A stretch of DNA of 64,000 bases, taken from assembly GCF_000802235.1 (NCBI RefSeq), contig NZ_JTDL01000120.1, forward strand, positions 19,204-83,203, written 5' to 3'. Made by a program: the position numbers and the translations under genes. Below, one piece after another: positions 9,065 through 17,527 of the stretch. The DNA comes from Sinomonas humi. Its GTDB lineage: Bacteria > Actinomycetota > Actinomycetes > Actinomycetales > Micrococcaceae. Positions within the stretch are counted from its first letter, which is position 1. Every line of letters begins with the position of its first letter. The notes below the pieces were generated by a model that was given only the letters and a program-made list of their open reading frames with translations, was not told the DNA's origin and did no database searches.

Positions 9065-9088
9065 GCATCCGGAACCGATGCCGGATGC
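9065..9088 (+). promoter_or_regulatory. Leader hairpin before the quinone oxidoreductase gene
   Basis: GCATCCGG (9065-9072) pairs with CCGGATGC (9081-9088) around 8 nt, just upstream of the GGGAGGA ribosome site. It would lie in the 5' leader; a regulatory role is not shown. Confidence 0.4.
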
Positions 9089-9101
9089 CTCGGGAGGAAG
9101 C

Positions 9102-10085
9102 ATGAAGGCCGTGTACATCGCCGAGCCCGGCGGCCCGGAAGCGCTGCAGGTCCGCGAGGTCGAGGACCCCGTGCCCGGACCCGGCGAGGTGCTCATCGAC
9201 GTCGTCGCCGCGGGGATCAACCGGGCAGACGTCCAGCAGCGGCGCGGTTTCTACCCTCCGCCCCCGGGCGCCTCCGAAATCCCAGGCCTCGAAGTCTCGG
9301 GCCGCATCTCAGCATTCGGGCCCGACGTCGTCCGCCCATTCTCGGCGGGGGACAGGGTCGTTGCGCTTCTGTCTGGCGGAGGGTACGCGCAGAAGGTCGC
9401 TGTCCCTGCCGAGCAGGTGCTCCGCATCCCCGAGGGCGTGGACCTCGTGACCGCGGCGAGCCTGCCCGAGACCGCAGCGACCGTGTATTCGAACCTCATG
9501 ATGACGGCGCAGCTCCAGCAGGGCGAGCTCGTTCTGATCCACGGAGCCACGGGCGGGATCGGCACGATGGGGGTCCAGATGGCGAAGGCCTTCGGTGCGC
9601 GGGTTGCGGCGACGGCCGGCAGCGAGGAGAAGGTCAGCACGGCGAGGGCCTTCCTCGGCGTCGACGTCGCGATCAACTACCGCGAGCAGGACTTCGTCGA
9701 GGCCGTGCGCGACGCGACGGACGGCCGCGGCGCGGACGTGATCCTCGACGTCGTGGGTGCGAAGTACCTCGAGCGGAATGTCGAGGCGCTCGCCCCGTAC
9801 GGCCGCCTCATCGTGATCGGGCTCCAAGGCGGGGCGAAGGCCGAGCTCAACCTGGGTCTTCTCCTCAACAAGCGCGCGGCGATTATCGGCACGGCTCTGC
9901 GGCCGCGGCCTGTGGAGGAGAAGGGCGTCATCATGTCCGCGGTGCGGGAGCACGTTTGGCCGCTCATCGCGGACGGCCGGATCAAGCCCCTCGTAGACAA
10001 GACCTTCCCGCTCGCCGATGTCCAGAAGGCCCACGAATACTTCGACTCGGGAGAGCATGTGGGCAAGGTCCTCCTGACCATGTAG
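9102..10085 (+). CDS. NAD(P)H-quinone oxidoreductase (zinc-free MDR family)
   Basis: 327-residue medium-chain reductase of the quinone-oxidoreductase/PIG3 type, predicted to reduce quinones or enals with NADPH. Seen: N-terminal MKAVYIAEPGGPEAL, GINRADVQQRRGFYPPPPG (typical of this branch), and a nucleotide-binding motif LIHGATGGIGTMGVQMAKAF shortened here to GATGGIGTMGVQ. It lacks the zinc-binding Cys residues of alcohol dehydrogenases. ATG 9102 is preceded by GGGAGGA at good spacing; an upstream in-frame ATG at 9078 lacks one. Confidence 0.92.
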   Translation: MKAVYIAEPGGPEALQVREVEDPVPGPGEVLIDVVAAGINRADVQQRRGFYPPPPGASEIPGLEVSGRISAFGPDVVRPFSAGDRVVALLSGGGYAQKVAVPAEQVLRIPEGVDLVTAASLPETAATVYSNLMMTAQLQQGELVLIHGATGGIGTMGVQMAKAFGARVAATAGSEEKVSTARAFLGVDVAINYREQDFVEAVRDATDGRGADVILDVVGAKYLERNVEALAPYGRLIVIGLQGGAKAELNLGLLLNKRAAIIGTALRPRPVEEKGVIMSAVREHVWPLIADGRIKPLVDKTFPLADVQKAHEYFDSGEHVGKVLLTM

Positions 10086-10171
10086 GCCCGGCATTTCGAC
10101 CTGAGTTCGTTCGCTTCGCGCGAAGCCTTCCGGCCCTTGGCCCGTCGGAGCGTCATGAGAGGATGGGCAGC

Positions 10172-10822
10172 ATGAGCGAAGCGCACGGGAGCACGGCGCC
10201 ACACGGCGGCCCACACGAGGAGCCTTTTGTGGGAACCACGCTTGACGACGACGGCGCCCAGTCCGATGGCCGTGCCGGCGACGGCGCCGCTCATCACAGC
10301 GAGCAAGGCGAGCGCCCGAAGCGGACGAGCGTTCAGGAACTCGTCGACGAGCCCGCGAAGGTCATGCGGATCGGGACGATGATCCGGCAGCTCCTCGAAG
10401 AGGTGAAGGGAGCCCCGCTCGACGAGGCCGCCCGGACCCGTCTGGCCGAGATCCATGACCGCTCCATCCACGAACTAGAGGACGGACTCGCTCCCGAGCT
10501 CGTGGACGAGCTCCACCGGATCTCCCTGCCGTTCTCCGACGACGCCGTCCCCTCAGAATCGGAACTCCGCGTCGCGCAGGCCCAGCTCGTGGGGTGGCTC
10601 GAGGGGCTCTTCCACGGCATCCAGACGGCCATCGCTGCGCAACAGGCCGCGCACCAGCTCGCGGCGGCGCAGGTGCAGCTCCGGCAGCTCCCGCCCGGGA
10701 CGATGATCGCGCCTGGTGTTGTGATCGGCGAGAATGGCGAGCCCCAGCGTTCCCCCGTGGCCCCTGAACACGAGCGCCCGCGTTCCGACCGCCCGGAACA
10801 CGGTCCGGGCCAATACCTCTGA
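10172..10822 (+). CDS. bpa: Bacterial proteasome activator homolog (Bpa/PafE, DUF2587 family)
   Basis: 216-residue helical protein. In mycobacteria Bpa forms an ATP-independent ring that docks on the 20S proteasome through a C-terminal GQYL tail and feeds unfolded proteins for degradation. Here the protein ends precisely in GQYL, and the core (VQELVDEPAKVMRIGTMIRQ, then DEAARTRLAEIHDRSIHELE, IQTAIAAQQ) matches the family. The N-terminal ~45 residues are low-complexity and acidic. ATG 10172 follows GAGAGG at 9-nt spacing; ATG 10163 is an alternative. The next gene starts 8 bp downstream, so they are probably cotranscribed. No proteasome subunit gene is in the window. Confidence 0.88.
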   Translation: MSEAHGSTAPHGGPHEEPFVGTTLDDDGAQSDGRAGDGAAHHSEQGERPKRTSVQELVDEPAKVMRIGTMIRQLLEEVKGAPLDEAARTRLAEIHDRSIHELEDGLAPELVDELHRISLPFSDDAVPSESELRVAQAQLVGWLEGLFHGIQTAIAAQQAAHQLAAAQVQLRQLPPGTMIAPGVVIGENGEPQRSPVAPEHERPRSDRPEHGPGQYL

Positions 10823-10830
10823 GTTCTTAG

Positions 10831-11271
10831 GTGGGAGTTCTCGGTAACGTTCTGCGGGGGCGGCGGGACGACGCAGAGCTAGGCAAGGGCCTGTGGCGGC
10901 GTGCGCACGACCGCTTCCAGCGCGGGCTCGATCGTTACCACCAGGTGCTCGAAGGGGTCGACGACGACGCCCTCTACGCCGAGCTCGTGGTCATTGCAGA
11001 CGCGCTATCGGACCTGCTGCCGCGCGTGCGCACAGTGTGCATGACGTGCCAGCGGCGCGCACCGAGCGACGGATTCGAGGTGCCGGGGGAGCTGGCGCCC
11101 GTCCATCGCGCGCTCTCGAAAGCGGGGAATGCGTTGGCGACGACGGCGGAGGCGGCCGCGATGCTCAGCCTCGCCGTCGGACCCGTGCCCGTCGGCGCGC
11201 TGTCAGTGCAGCGGCGCGCGGCGAGCGTTCTGGAGCAGGTTGAGCTGGCCGAGCGGTACGTTGCCGAGTGA
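10831..11271 (+). CDS. Conserved hypothetical protein downstream of bpa
   Basis: 146 residues from a GTG start 8 bp after bpa. Predominantly alpha-helical (long stretches of Ala, Leu, Glu, Arg), with one CMTC pair (VCMTCQRR) that could bind a metal or form a disulfide. No signal peptide or membrane segment. I do not recognise the family. Tight spacing implies co-expression with the proteasome activator. Confidence 0.7.
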   Translation: MGVLGNVLRGRRDDAELGKGLWRRAHDRFQRGLDRYHQVLEGVDDDALYAELVVIADALSDLLPRVRTVCMTCQRRAPSDGFEVPGELAPVHRALSKAGNALATTAEAAAMLSLAVGPVPVGALSVQRRAASVLEQVELAERYVAE

Positions 11272-11338
11272 CTGGCCGTAGGTTGGCGGGGCTGTGCCTG
11301 AGGGGACGCTGCCTGTGGAGCCGCGTAGGCTGGCAATC

Positions 11339-11800
11339 ATGAGCGAGGAGGCCGGCCCGGCTCAGGCCGGTGGTGAGGGGGCCGGCGTCGTCCTCTCTTG
11401 GGCCTCGACGCCGGCGATCAGGAAGACGATGCTCGGCAACCGCTCGCGCGACACCGCACCAGAGCTTCTGGTCCGCCGCGCTGTGCACGCCATGGGGCTG
11501 CGCTACCGCGTAGCGGCGCGCCCCGTTCCGGAGCTCCGCCGCACGGCGGATCTCGTCTTCACACGGGCGCGAGTCGCCGTCTTCATCGACGGCTGCTATT
11601 GGCACGGCTGCCCCGAGCACTACATCGAGCCCAAGCGCAACGTGGACTACTGGCGGCCCAAAATCGCGCGCAACCGTGAACGGGACCTGGAGACGACGGC
11701 GGAGCTGGCCCAGCGCGGATGGCGGGTGCTCCGCTTCTGGAGCCACGAGGATCCGCTCGTGGTGGCCGAGGCAATCCGGGACACGGTGACTGGCCGGTAG
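11339..11800 (+). CDS. vsr: Very short patch repair endonuclease (Vsr)
   Basis: DNA mismatch endonuclease that nicks at T:G mismatches arising from 5-methylcytosine deamination. Diagnostic stretches: RKTMLGNRSRDTAPELLVRR, GLRYRV, RRTADLVF (metal-binding Asp), FIDGCYWHGCPEHY (Cys/His zinc and active-site region) and NVDYWRPKIARNRERD. 153 residues, normal for Vsr. ATG 11339 keeps the expected short N terminus; a GTG at 11294 is possible. No cytosine methyltransferase lies beside it, so its partner methylase must be elsewhere or absent. Confidence 0.93.
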   Translation: MSEEAGPAQAGGEGAGVVLSWASTPAIRKTMLGNRSRDTAPELLVRRAVHAMGLRYRVAARPVPELRRTADLVFTRARVAVFIDGCYWHGCPEHYIEPKRNVDYWRPKIARNRERDLETTAELAQRGWRVLRFWSHEDPLVVAEAIRDTVTGR

Positions 11801-11816
11801 AAGGACCTTCACGGTG

Positions 11817-11840
11817 GTTAGAGGGCCTTTCGGCGGGTAG
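11817..11840 (+). promoter_or_regulatory. Candidate SigB-like promoter
   Basis: GTTA (11817-11820), 14 bp, then GGGTAG (11835-11840), matching the GTTT-N14-16-GGGTA(T/A) pattern of actinobacterial stress sigma factors. It lies 30 bp before the GTG start at 11871. By-eye match only. Confidence 0.45.
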
Positions 11841-11870
11841 TGGGGTGATACCCGATCGAGGAGGGTTTCC

Positions 11871-12482
11871 GTGAACACCAGTCAGATCGTGTGGCTCATC
11901 GTGGCGATCGTTGTGTTCATCGCCGTGATCGTCGTGGCGCTGACCTTGACTCGCCGCCGCACCGCACGCCAGCAAGATCAGATGAGGGAGCGAGCCCGTA
12001 GCATGCGCGACGAGGCGGCTCAGAACGAGCTGGACCTCCGGGAGCGCGAGGCCCAGGGTCTTGAGGCTCGCGCCCGGGCCGAGAAGGCCCAGGTCGAGGC
12101 GGAACGACTGCGCCGTGAGGCTGAGGAGAAGACGGGCACGGCGCGCGAGGGCCGCGAACGCGTTGAAGAGCAGCGCCGCCGCGCCGACGAGCTCGACCCC
12201 GACGTCGAGGACCGCCCGGGCAGGAACAATGACTCGCGTGACGAGGGTGTGCGTGACGGCGGCGCTCGTGACGTGACCCGTGGTCGTGATCGCGGAGCCC
12301 ACGTGCGCACGGAAGGCGTGGAGGGAGAGGCGGCCGGTTCCCAGGACGGCGATCAGAATCTGCGAGATGCGCAGTACCCAGACACACAGTACCGAGATGC
12401 CCAGTACCCAGACACACAGTACCGAGACGGGCAGTACAGGAACGCGCGGGATGCGCAAAACCCGAGTGAAGGAAGGTCATGA
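11871..12482 (+). CDS. Membrane-anchored coiled-coil protein
   Basis: 203 residues from GTG with GAGGAGG upstream. One N-terminal membrane segment (residues ~5-25, WLIVAIVVFIAVIVVALTL) is followed by a basic patch and a long charged coiled coil rich in Arg/Glu/Ala (~35-110). A disordered acidic/basic tail follows, with a 10-residue repeat RDAQYPDTQY encoded by two 30-bp DNA repeats (12364-12393, 12394-12423). Probably an inner-membrane protein with a cytoplasmic coiled coil. Overlaps the next gene by ATGA. No specific family recognised. Confidence 0.75.
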   Translation: MNTSQIVWLIVAIVVFIAVIVVALTLTRRRTARQQDQMRERARSMRDEAAQNELDLREREAQGLEARARAEKAQVEAERLRREAEEKTGTAREGRERVEEQRRRADELDPDVEDRPGRNNDSRDEGVRDGGARDVTRGRDRGAHVRTEGVEGEAAGSQDGDQNLRDAQYPDTQYRDAQYPDTQYRDGQYRNARDAQNPSEGRS

Positions 12483-12772
12483 CCGACACTGTCAACCCGA
12501 TCCAGATCCAGAAGTTCCTCCAAGGCGTGGACTACCCCGCTGACAAGCAGGCCCTCGTCTCCGCGGCAAAGGACAACGGGGCAGACAGCAACGTGGTCCG
12601 CGCCGTCGAGGGTATCCCCGACCGCACGTACGAGAAGCCGACCGAGGTGAGCGAGGCGATCGTGGAGGCCGGGCGCCATCCCGAGGGCGGCAGCATGGGC
12701 CACGGCGGGGCGCCCGGCGGCGACTCCGATGACGACGCCGAGCGCGGGGACGAGCGCTTCGACGCCGGGTAA
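12479..12772 (+). CDS. DUF2795 domain-containing protein
   Basis: 97 residues; NPIQIQKFLQGVDYPADKQ and the following helical segment (ALVSAAKDNGADSNVVRAVE) match DUF2795, a small domain of unknown function frequent in actinobacteria and often stress-associated. The C-terminal Gly/Asp/His-rich tail is disordered. Translationally coupled to the coiled-coil gene through a 4-bp overlap, so probably under the same candidate stress promoter. Confidence 0.85.
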   Translation: MTDTVNPIQIQKFLQGVDYPADKQALVSAAKDNGADSNVVRAVEGIPDRTYEKPTEVSEAIVEAGRHPEGGSMGHGGAPGGDSDDDAERGDERFDAG

Positions 12773-12824
12773 GCCACGGATCACCTCGTTCACGAGGATC
12801 GTCCAAATTCACGAGGATCCATCC

Positions 12825-12867
12825 AAAAGTCACGTCCCGCGGGTTGAACCCGCGGGACGTGACTTTT
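12825..12867. terminator. Bidirectional terminator between convergent operons
   Basis: A 19-bp perfect stem (AAAAGTCACGTCCCGCGGG paired with 12849-12867) has a 5-nt loop and A/T tracts on both sides, so it can act on both the DUF2795 gene (+) and the enolase-family gene (-). Its arm shares GTCACGTCCCGCGGGT with the 32-bp array at 32285. Confidence 0.88.
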
Positions 12868-12928
12868 GAACGAACGAGAACCGTCGGGAGGTGACCATCA
12901 GACGGTGGGGGGCGGTGGGGCTCAGGGG

Positions 12929-14038
12929 TCAGGCGACCCGGTATTGCTCGGCATCCGCAGTGCGGAGTTCGAGGCCGTTGCCGGGTCGTTCGGCGTCCGG
13001 GGTGATGGTGCCGCCTTGGGGGTCGAGGGTCCCCTCGAAGAGCATCCCCTCGAGCCGGACGTGGTCGTGGAACCACTCGAGGTGCCGCAGGCGTGGAGCG
13101 GCGGCGGCAGGCGCGGCCGTGATCGCCGGTGCGCAGTGCCCCGAGAAGTCGATGCCGTGGGCGTCGGCGACGGCGGCCGCGCGCAGCCAGCCCGTGATGC
13201 CGCCGCAGCGGGTCACGTCGGCTTGCAGGCAGTCGACGGCGCCGGTAGCGCACATGCGTTCGACGTCGGCGGGCCTCGTGAGGTACTCCCCGGCGGCGAC
13301 GTCCGCGGCGACCGATTGACGCACAAACCGGAGCCCCTCGAGGTCCTCGCTCGAGACCGGCTCCTCGAACCACGTGAAATCCGCGTCGCGCGCGGCCTGG
13401 GCGACACGGACGGCCTGTTTCGCCGAATAGGCGCCGTTCGCGTCAACGAACAGCTCGGCGTCAGGCCCCACCGCCTCGCGCGAGATGAGCATCCGTTCGA
13501 TGTCCCGGGACTCGTCAGTTCCGCGGTCCTGGCCGATCTTGATCTTTGCGCGGGGGATGTTCTGCCCCAGGACCCACCCCGTGAGCTGCTCGGTGAGCCG
13601 CTCGTAGGAATAGGTCGTGAAACCGCCGCTCCCGTACACGGGAACCTCCGACCGGGCGGCCCCGAGGAACTGGTACAGCGGCAGGCCCGCGAGCCGTGCC
13701 GCGAGGTCCCACAGGGCGCAGTCGACGGCGGACGCCGCGTAGGAGGCCGCGCCCGACTGGCCGGCGTTGCGGAGCGCGCGGGCCATCGCCTCGGCGCTCG
13801 CCCTGACCATGAAGGCGTCGGTCCCCTTGACGGCGGGCTCCAACATGTCGGAGACGAGGCCCACGAGCGCCTTCGGCCCATAGGTGTAGCCGATTCCCGT
13901 CTCGCCGGCCGCCTCTGCGTGGACGACGACGATCGTGGTCGAGTCCCACGCGAACGTGCCGTCGCCTTCGGGCCCGTCGGTCGGCACTGTGTACGCCGCG
14001 GCGCGGATCGCCGTGACGGGAGACGTTTCGCCGCTCAC
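12929..14038 (-). CDS. Enolase-superfamily enzyme (mandelate racemase/muconate lactonizing type)
   Basis: 369 residues. Enzymes of this superfamily abstract a proton alpha to a carboxylate, commonly as sugar-acid dehydratases. Seen: KxK catalytic pair (AKIKIGQD), metal ligands in LFVDANGAYS (Asp), FEEPVSSEDL (Glu) and AAGEYLTRPADV (Glu), and a C-terminal GHCAP. The substrate cannot be read from the motifs; the operon partners (GMC dehydrogenase, ThDP enzyme) suggest a sugar acid. GTG 14038 overlaps the upstream stop (GTGA), indicating translational coupling. Last gene of the six-gene operon, followed by the bidirectional terminator. Confidence 0.88.
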   Translation of the reverse strand: MSGETSPVTAIRAAAYTVPTDGPEGDGTFAWDSTTIVVVHAEAAGETGIGYTYGPKALVGLVSDMLEPAVKGTDAFMVRASAEAMARALRNAGQSGAASYAASAVDCALWDLAARLAGLPLYQFLGAARSEVPVYGSGGFTTYSYERLTEQLTGWVLGQNIPRAKIKIGQDRGTDESRDIERMLISREAVGPDAELFVDANGAYSAKQAVRVAQAARDADFTWFEEPVSSEDLEGLRFVRQSVAADVAAGEYLTRPADVERMCATGAVDCLQADVTRCGGITGWLRAAAVADAHGIDFSGHCAPAITAAPAAAAPRLRHLEWFHDHVRLEGMLFEGTLDPQGGTITPDAERPGNGLELRTADAEQYRVA

Positions 14039-15825
14039 TTCCGATGCCCCGGCAGGATCTCCTGGGCCTTCGTCTTGAGGCCTTCCTTGATGTAGCCCCA
14101 TCGATGGGGATCGCCGTGGACGACGCTCTTGGCAGCGTTGAGCGCCTGTTCGAACGTCGCATGCGGCGGGATGGGCGGGACGTTCGGGTCCGTGCGGACG
14201 TCGAGGACTGTGGGCCGCGACGCGGTGAGCGCCTCGTCCCACGCCGAGCCGAGGGCATCCGGGTTGTCGACCGAGATCCCGCCTAGGCCGAGCCCCGCGG
14301 CGAAGCCCGCGTAGTCCACGCTGGGAATCGCCTGCGTCATCGGGACCGTCGGCGAGCCGCTGAAGGCCCGGAGCTCCCACGTCACCTGGTTCAGATCGTC
14401 GTTGTGGAGCACGACGACGACGAGCCGGGGGTCCTCCCACTCCTCCCAGTAGCGGGCGATGGTGATGAGCTCGGCCATGCCGTTCATCTGCATCGCGCCG
14501 TCGCCCTCGAAGGCGATGACGGGCCGGTCGGGATTCCCGAACTTGGCGCCGATCGCGTAGGGGACGCCGGGCCCCATCGTCGCGAGGTTGCCGGAAAGGC
14601 TTCCCCGGACGCCGGAGGGGAACCGGAGCTGCCGCGCGTACCAGTTGGCGGCGCTTCCCGAATCGGCGGCGATGATGGCGCTCGCAGGCAGCCTCTCGGA
14701 GCACTCGGAGAACACGCGGAGCGGATTGATCGGCTCGGCCTCGACGAGGGCCTCGTCGTGCATGGTCTCCCACCACCTCGAGACCTTGTCCTCGAGGTCG
14801 TCGCGCCAGCCGCGGTCCTCCTTGCGGACGAGGAGCGGGATGAGCGCTCGGAGCGCAGCGCCGGCGTCGGAGACGAGGTTGACCTCGTAGGGGTACCGGA
14901 GGCCGATCATCGTGGGGTCGACGTCGATCTGCACCCCGCGGGCCTGCCCCGGCTCGGGGAAGTAGTTTGCGTAGGGGAAGCTCGAGCCGACCGTCAGGAG
15001 CGTGTCGCAGTCCCGCATCATCTCGTAGCTCGGCCGCGTGCCGAGGAGCCCGATCGAGCCTGTGACGTAAGGCAGCGTGTCGGGCAGCGCGTCCTTGCCG
15101 AGAAGTGCCTTCGCGACACCCGCTCCGAGGAGTTCCGCGACCTGCTGGACCTCGGCCGCCGCGTGCCGGGCGCCCTGCCCGATGAGCATCGCGACCTTCT
15201 TGCCCTCATTGAGCACCTCCGCGGCCCTGCGCACCGCTGCCATGTCCGGCTGGATGTCAGGCCACTCGATGCCGAGGCTCGAGGGGACCATCTTCATGGA
15301 GTGGCTCGGCGCCGAGTATTCGAGCTCCTGGACGTCCGCAGGGATGATGACGGCGGTCGGCGCGCGCCGGGCGCACGCGACCCGGATCGCGCGGTCGATC
15401 ACGTTCGGGAGCTGCTCGGGCACGCTGACGAGCTGGACGTAGTCCGAGGCGACATCCTTGAACAGGTTCGGGAGGTCGATCTCCTGCTGGAAGGATCCGC
15501 CCATCGAGGTCCTCGCGGCCTGCCCGACGATCGCGACAACCGGCACGTGATCGAGCTTCGCGTCGTAGAGGCCGTTGAGGAGGTGGACGGCTCCCGGGCC
15601 CGACGTGGCCATGCAGACGCCGACCCGGCCCGTGAATTTCGCATAGCCGACGGCCTCGAACGCAGCCATCTCCTCGTGCCGGGCCTGGACCAGCCGGGGC
15701 CCTTCGCCCTTGCCGAGCGCGGTCACGATTCCGTTGATGCCGTCGCCGGGATAGCCGAACACCGTCTCGATGTCCCATGCTCTCAGACGCTCGAGCAGAA
15801 ATTCGGCGACCTTCTGTGCAGCCAT
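14035..15825 (-). CDS. Thiamine-diphosphate-dependent enzyme (pyruvate oxidase/acetolactate synthase-like)
   Basis: 596 residues with the three-domain ThDP architecture: N-terminal Pyr domain (VFGYPGDGINGI; catalytic Glu within ARHEEMAAFEAVGYAKFTG), central domain, and C-terminal PP domain with the GDG...N ThDP/Mg motif (FEGDGAMQMNGMAELIT...NDDLNQ). Pyruvate oxidase, a 2-oxoacid decarboxylase or a sugar-acid lyase are all compatible; I cannot choose. ATG 15825 has an AGAGAG ribosome site; the GMC gene ends 1 bp before it. In an operon with oxidative enzymes. Confidence 0.87.
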   Translation of the reverse strand: MAAQKVAEFLLERLRAWDIETVFGYPGDGINGIVTALGKGEGPRLVQARHEEMAAFEAVGYAKFTGRVGVCMATSGPGAVHLLNGLYDAKLDHVPVVAIVGQAARTSMGGSFQQEIDLPNLFKDVASDYVQLVSVPEQLPNVIDRAIRVACARRAPTAVIIPADVQELEYSAPSHSMKMVPSSLGIEWPDIQPDMAAVRRAAEVLNEGKKVAMLIGQGARHAAAEVQQVAELLGAGVAKALLGKDALPDTLPYVTGSIGLLGTRPSYEMMRDCDTLLTVGSSFPYANYFPEPGQARGVQIDVDPTMIGLRYPYEVNLVSDAGAALRALIPLLVRKEDRGWRDDLEDKVSRWWETMHDEALVEAEPINPLRVFSECSERLPASAIIAADSGSAANWYARQLRFPSGVRGSLSGNLATMGPGVPYAIGAKFGNPDRPVIAFEGDGAMQMNGMAELITIARYWEEWEDPRLVVVVLHNDDLNQVTWELRAFSGSPTVPMTQAIPSVDYAGFAAGLGLGGISVDNPDALGSAWDEALTASRPTVLDVRTDPNVPPIPPHATFEQALNAAKSVVHGDPHRWGYIKEGLKTKAQEILPGHRK

Positions 15826-15826
15826 A

Positions 15827-17527
15827 TCAGCTCTCTTTCTGGAGTGTGAACGCTTCGGTCGGCCGGCGAACACCCTGACGGGCGCCCGCTGCGAGCCGTG
15901 CCGCCGTCCTCGCGGCGAGGGCCATGATCGTCAAGGCGGGGTTGGCGCTACCCTGGGTGGGGAAGACGCTTCCGTCCGTGATGAAGAGGTTCGGAACGGC
16001 GAACGTACGGCAGTCGGCGTCGACCACGCCGTGCTCCTCATCCGCCGCCATCCGGGCGCCGCCCACGAGGTGGGCATAGCGCTGGATGGTCATCACCTCG
16101 CTCGCGCCCGCCGCGTGGAGGATCTGCTCCATCGTCTCTTGGGCGGCCTTCATGAGGCGCTTGTCGTTGCCGCCGCGGCTGTACGTGACGTGCGCGACGG
16201 GCATCCCGCGCCGGTCCTTCTCCGAATCCAGCGTGACCCGATTCTCCGGAAGCGGCAGGAACTCGCACAGCGCGCCGAGGCACGCCCAGTGAACGAAGTC
16301 GCTCATGCGGCGGCGCAGATCCCTGCCCCAATGGCCCTGTGCAGCGATGTGCTCGGCCCATGTGATCGGCAACGGCGAGACCGTCTGGATCGAGAAGCCG
16401 CGCTTGTACGGCTTGGACGGATCCGTCTCGTAGAACTGCTCGGTGCTGACCTCGGGCGGCGGCGCCTTGTACATGCGCACCTCGTCCTCGAACCTTCCGC
16501 CGGTCTGCGGGGCTCCCTGGACCATGAGGTAGCGGCCCACGAAGTCGAAGTCGTTGCACAGCCCGTTCGGGAAGCGCTGCGACGAGGAGTTCAGCAGGAG
16601 CCGCGGCGTCTCGATCGAGTAGGCCGCGACCGCGACGTTCCGGGCGCGCTGGAAGCGCTCGACGCCGCCATGGACGAAATGCACGCCCGTCGCCAAGCCG
16701 GTGCGCTCGTCGACCTCAATGCGGGTCGCGGTCGAGTTGGCGCGGATCTCCGCCCCGTGCACGATTGCGTCGGGGACGTGGGTGATGAGCGGGGAGGCCT
16801 TCGCATCCACCTTGCAGCCTTGGAGGCAGAACCCTCGGTAGATGCAGTGCCGCCGGTGGCCGAAACGGCCGTTCGCGATAGCGACAGGGCCGACTCGGGC
16901 CTCGATCCCACAGTTCTCCGCGCCGCGCAGGAACACTTCGCCGTTCCCGCCGACGGGGTGCGGGCTGTGCGGATAGCTGTGGGGCTCGCCCCACGGCCAA
17001 TCCTGGCCCGCGACCGGGAGCTCCTCTTCCATGTCCTCGTAGTAAGGACGGAGATCCTCGTAGTCCAAGGGCCAGTCGGCGCCCACGCCGTCGAGCGTGT
17101 CGGTGTGGAAGTCGCTCGGGTGCAAACGCGGCGCGTAGCCGGCGAAGTGCACCATCGATCCGCCCACGCCCCGGCCCGAGTTGTTGGAACCGAGAGGAAC
17201 GGGGTCCTCGCCGTCGATCACTCGGGGCTCGGTCCAGTAGAGGTGGTGCGACCCGGCCTCGTCGCTCACCCAGTCGCGCTCCGGTTCCCAGAACGGCCCT
17301 GCCTCGAGGACGACGACGGACCACCCTTCACGCGCGAGCCGCTGCGCGACGGTGGACCCGCCTGCCCCGCAGCCGACGATCACGAGGTCCACCTCGTCGT
17401 CGTCCTCGTAGCGCCGCATGCGCTCGGTGACATCCGGGCTCGAGACGGGAAGCAGCCACGCGGACTCGTTGCGCGCCTTGATGCTCGCGAGCGTCCGGGC
17501 GGTCGTGAGCGGGTTCGGGCCCCTCAT
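15827..17527 (-). CDS. GMC-family FAD oxidoreductase
   Basis: 566-residue flavoprotein predicted to oxidise alcohol or sugar substrates. Rossmann motif LVIVGCGAGGSTVAQRLA at ~48-65; GRGVGGSMVHFAG (second signature region); NPALTIMALA with an upstream His region near the C terminus fits the GMC active-site end. A CIYRGFCLQGC cluster is present. Together with the next gene upstream (gluconate 2-dehydrogenase subunit 3-like), it resembles the large subunit of membrane-linked gluconate/sugar dehydrogenases. Its ATG overlaps the stop of that gene (ATGA). Confidence 0.9.
   Translation of the reverse strand: MRGPNPLTTARTLASIKARNESAWLLPVSSPDVTERMRRYEDDDEVDLVIVGCGAGGSTVAQRLAREGWSVVVLEAGPFWEPERDWVSDEAGSHHLYWTEPRVIDGEDPVPLGSNNSGRGVGGSMVHFAGYAPRLHPSDFHTDTLDGVGADWPLDYEDLRPYYEDMEEELPVAGQDWPWGEPHSYPHSPHPVGGNGEVFLRGAENCGIEARVGPVAIANGRFGHRRHCIYRGFCLQGCKVDAKASPLITHVPDAIVHGAEIRANSTATRIEVDERTGLATGVHFVHGGVERFQRARNVAVAAYSIETPRLLLNSSSQRFPNGLCNDFDFVGRYLMVQGAPQTGGRFEDEVRMYKAPPPEVSTEQFYETDPSKPYKRGFSIQTVSPLPITWAEHIAAQGHWGRDLRRRMSDFVHWACLGALCEFLPLPENRVTLDSEKDRRGMPVAHVTYSRGGNDKRLMKAAQETMEQILHAAGASEVMTIQRYAHLVGGARMAADEEHGVVDADCRTFAVPNLFITDGSVFPTQGSANPALTIMALAARTAARLAAGARQGVRRPTEAFTLQKES

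Noticed and set aside
9050..10822. One long fusion frame over the quinone oxidoreductase and bpa
   Set aside because: The first half is an out-of-frame shadow of the oxidoreductase; only the last 216 residues from 10172 are a real gene.
12929..14776. Longer enolase-family protein extending into the ThDP gene
   Set aside because: The extension is a shadow; the GTG at 14038 with a GTGA overlap gives a normal-length enzyme.
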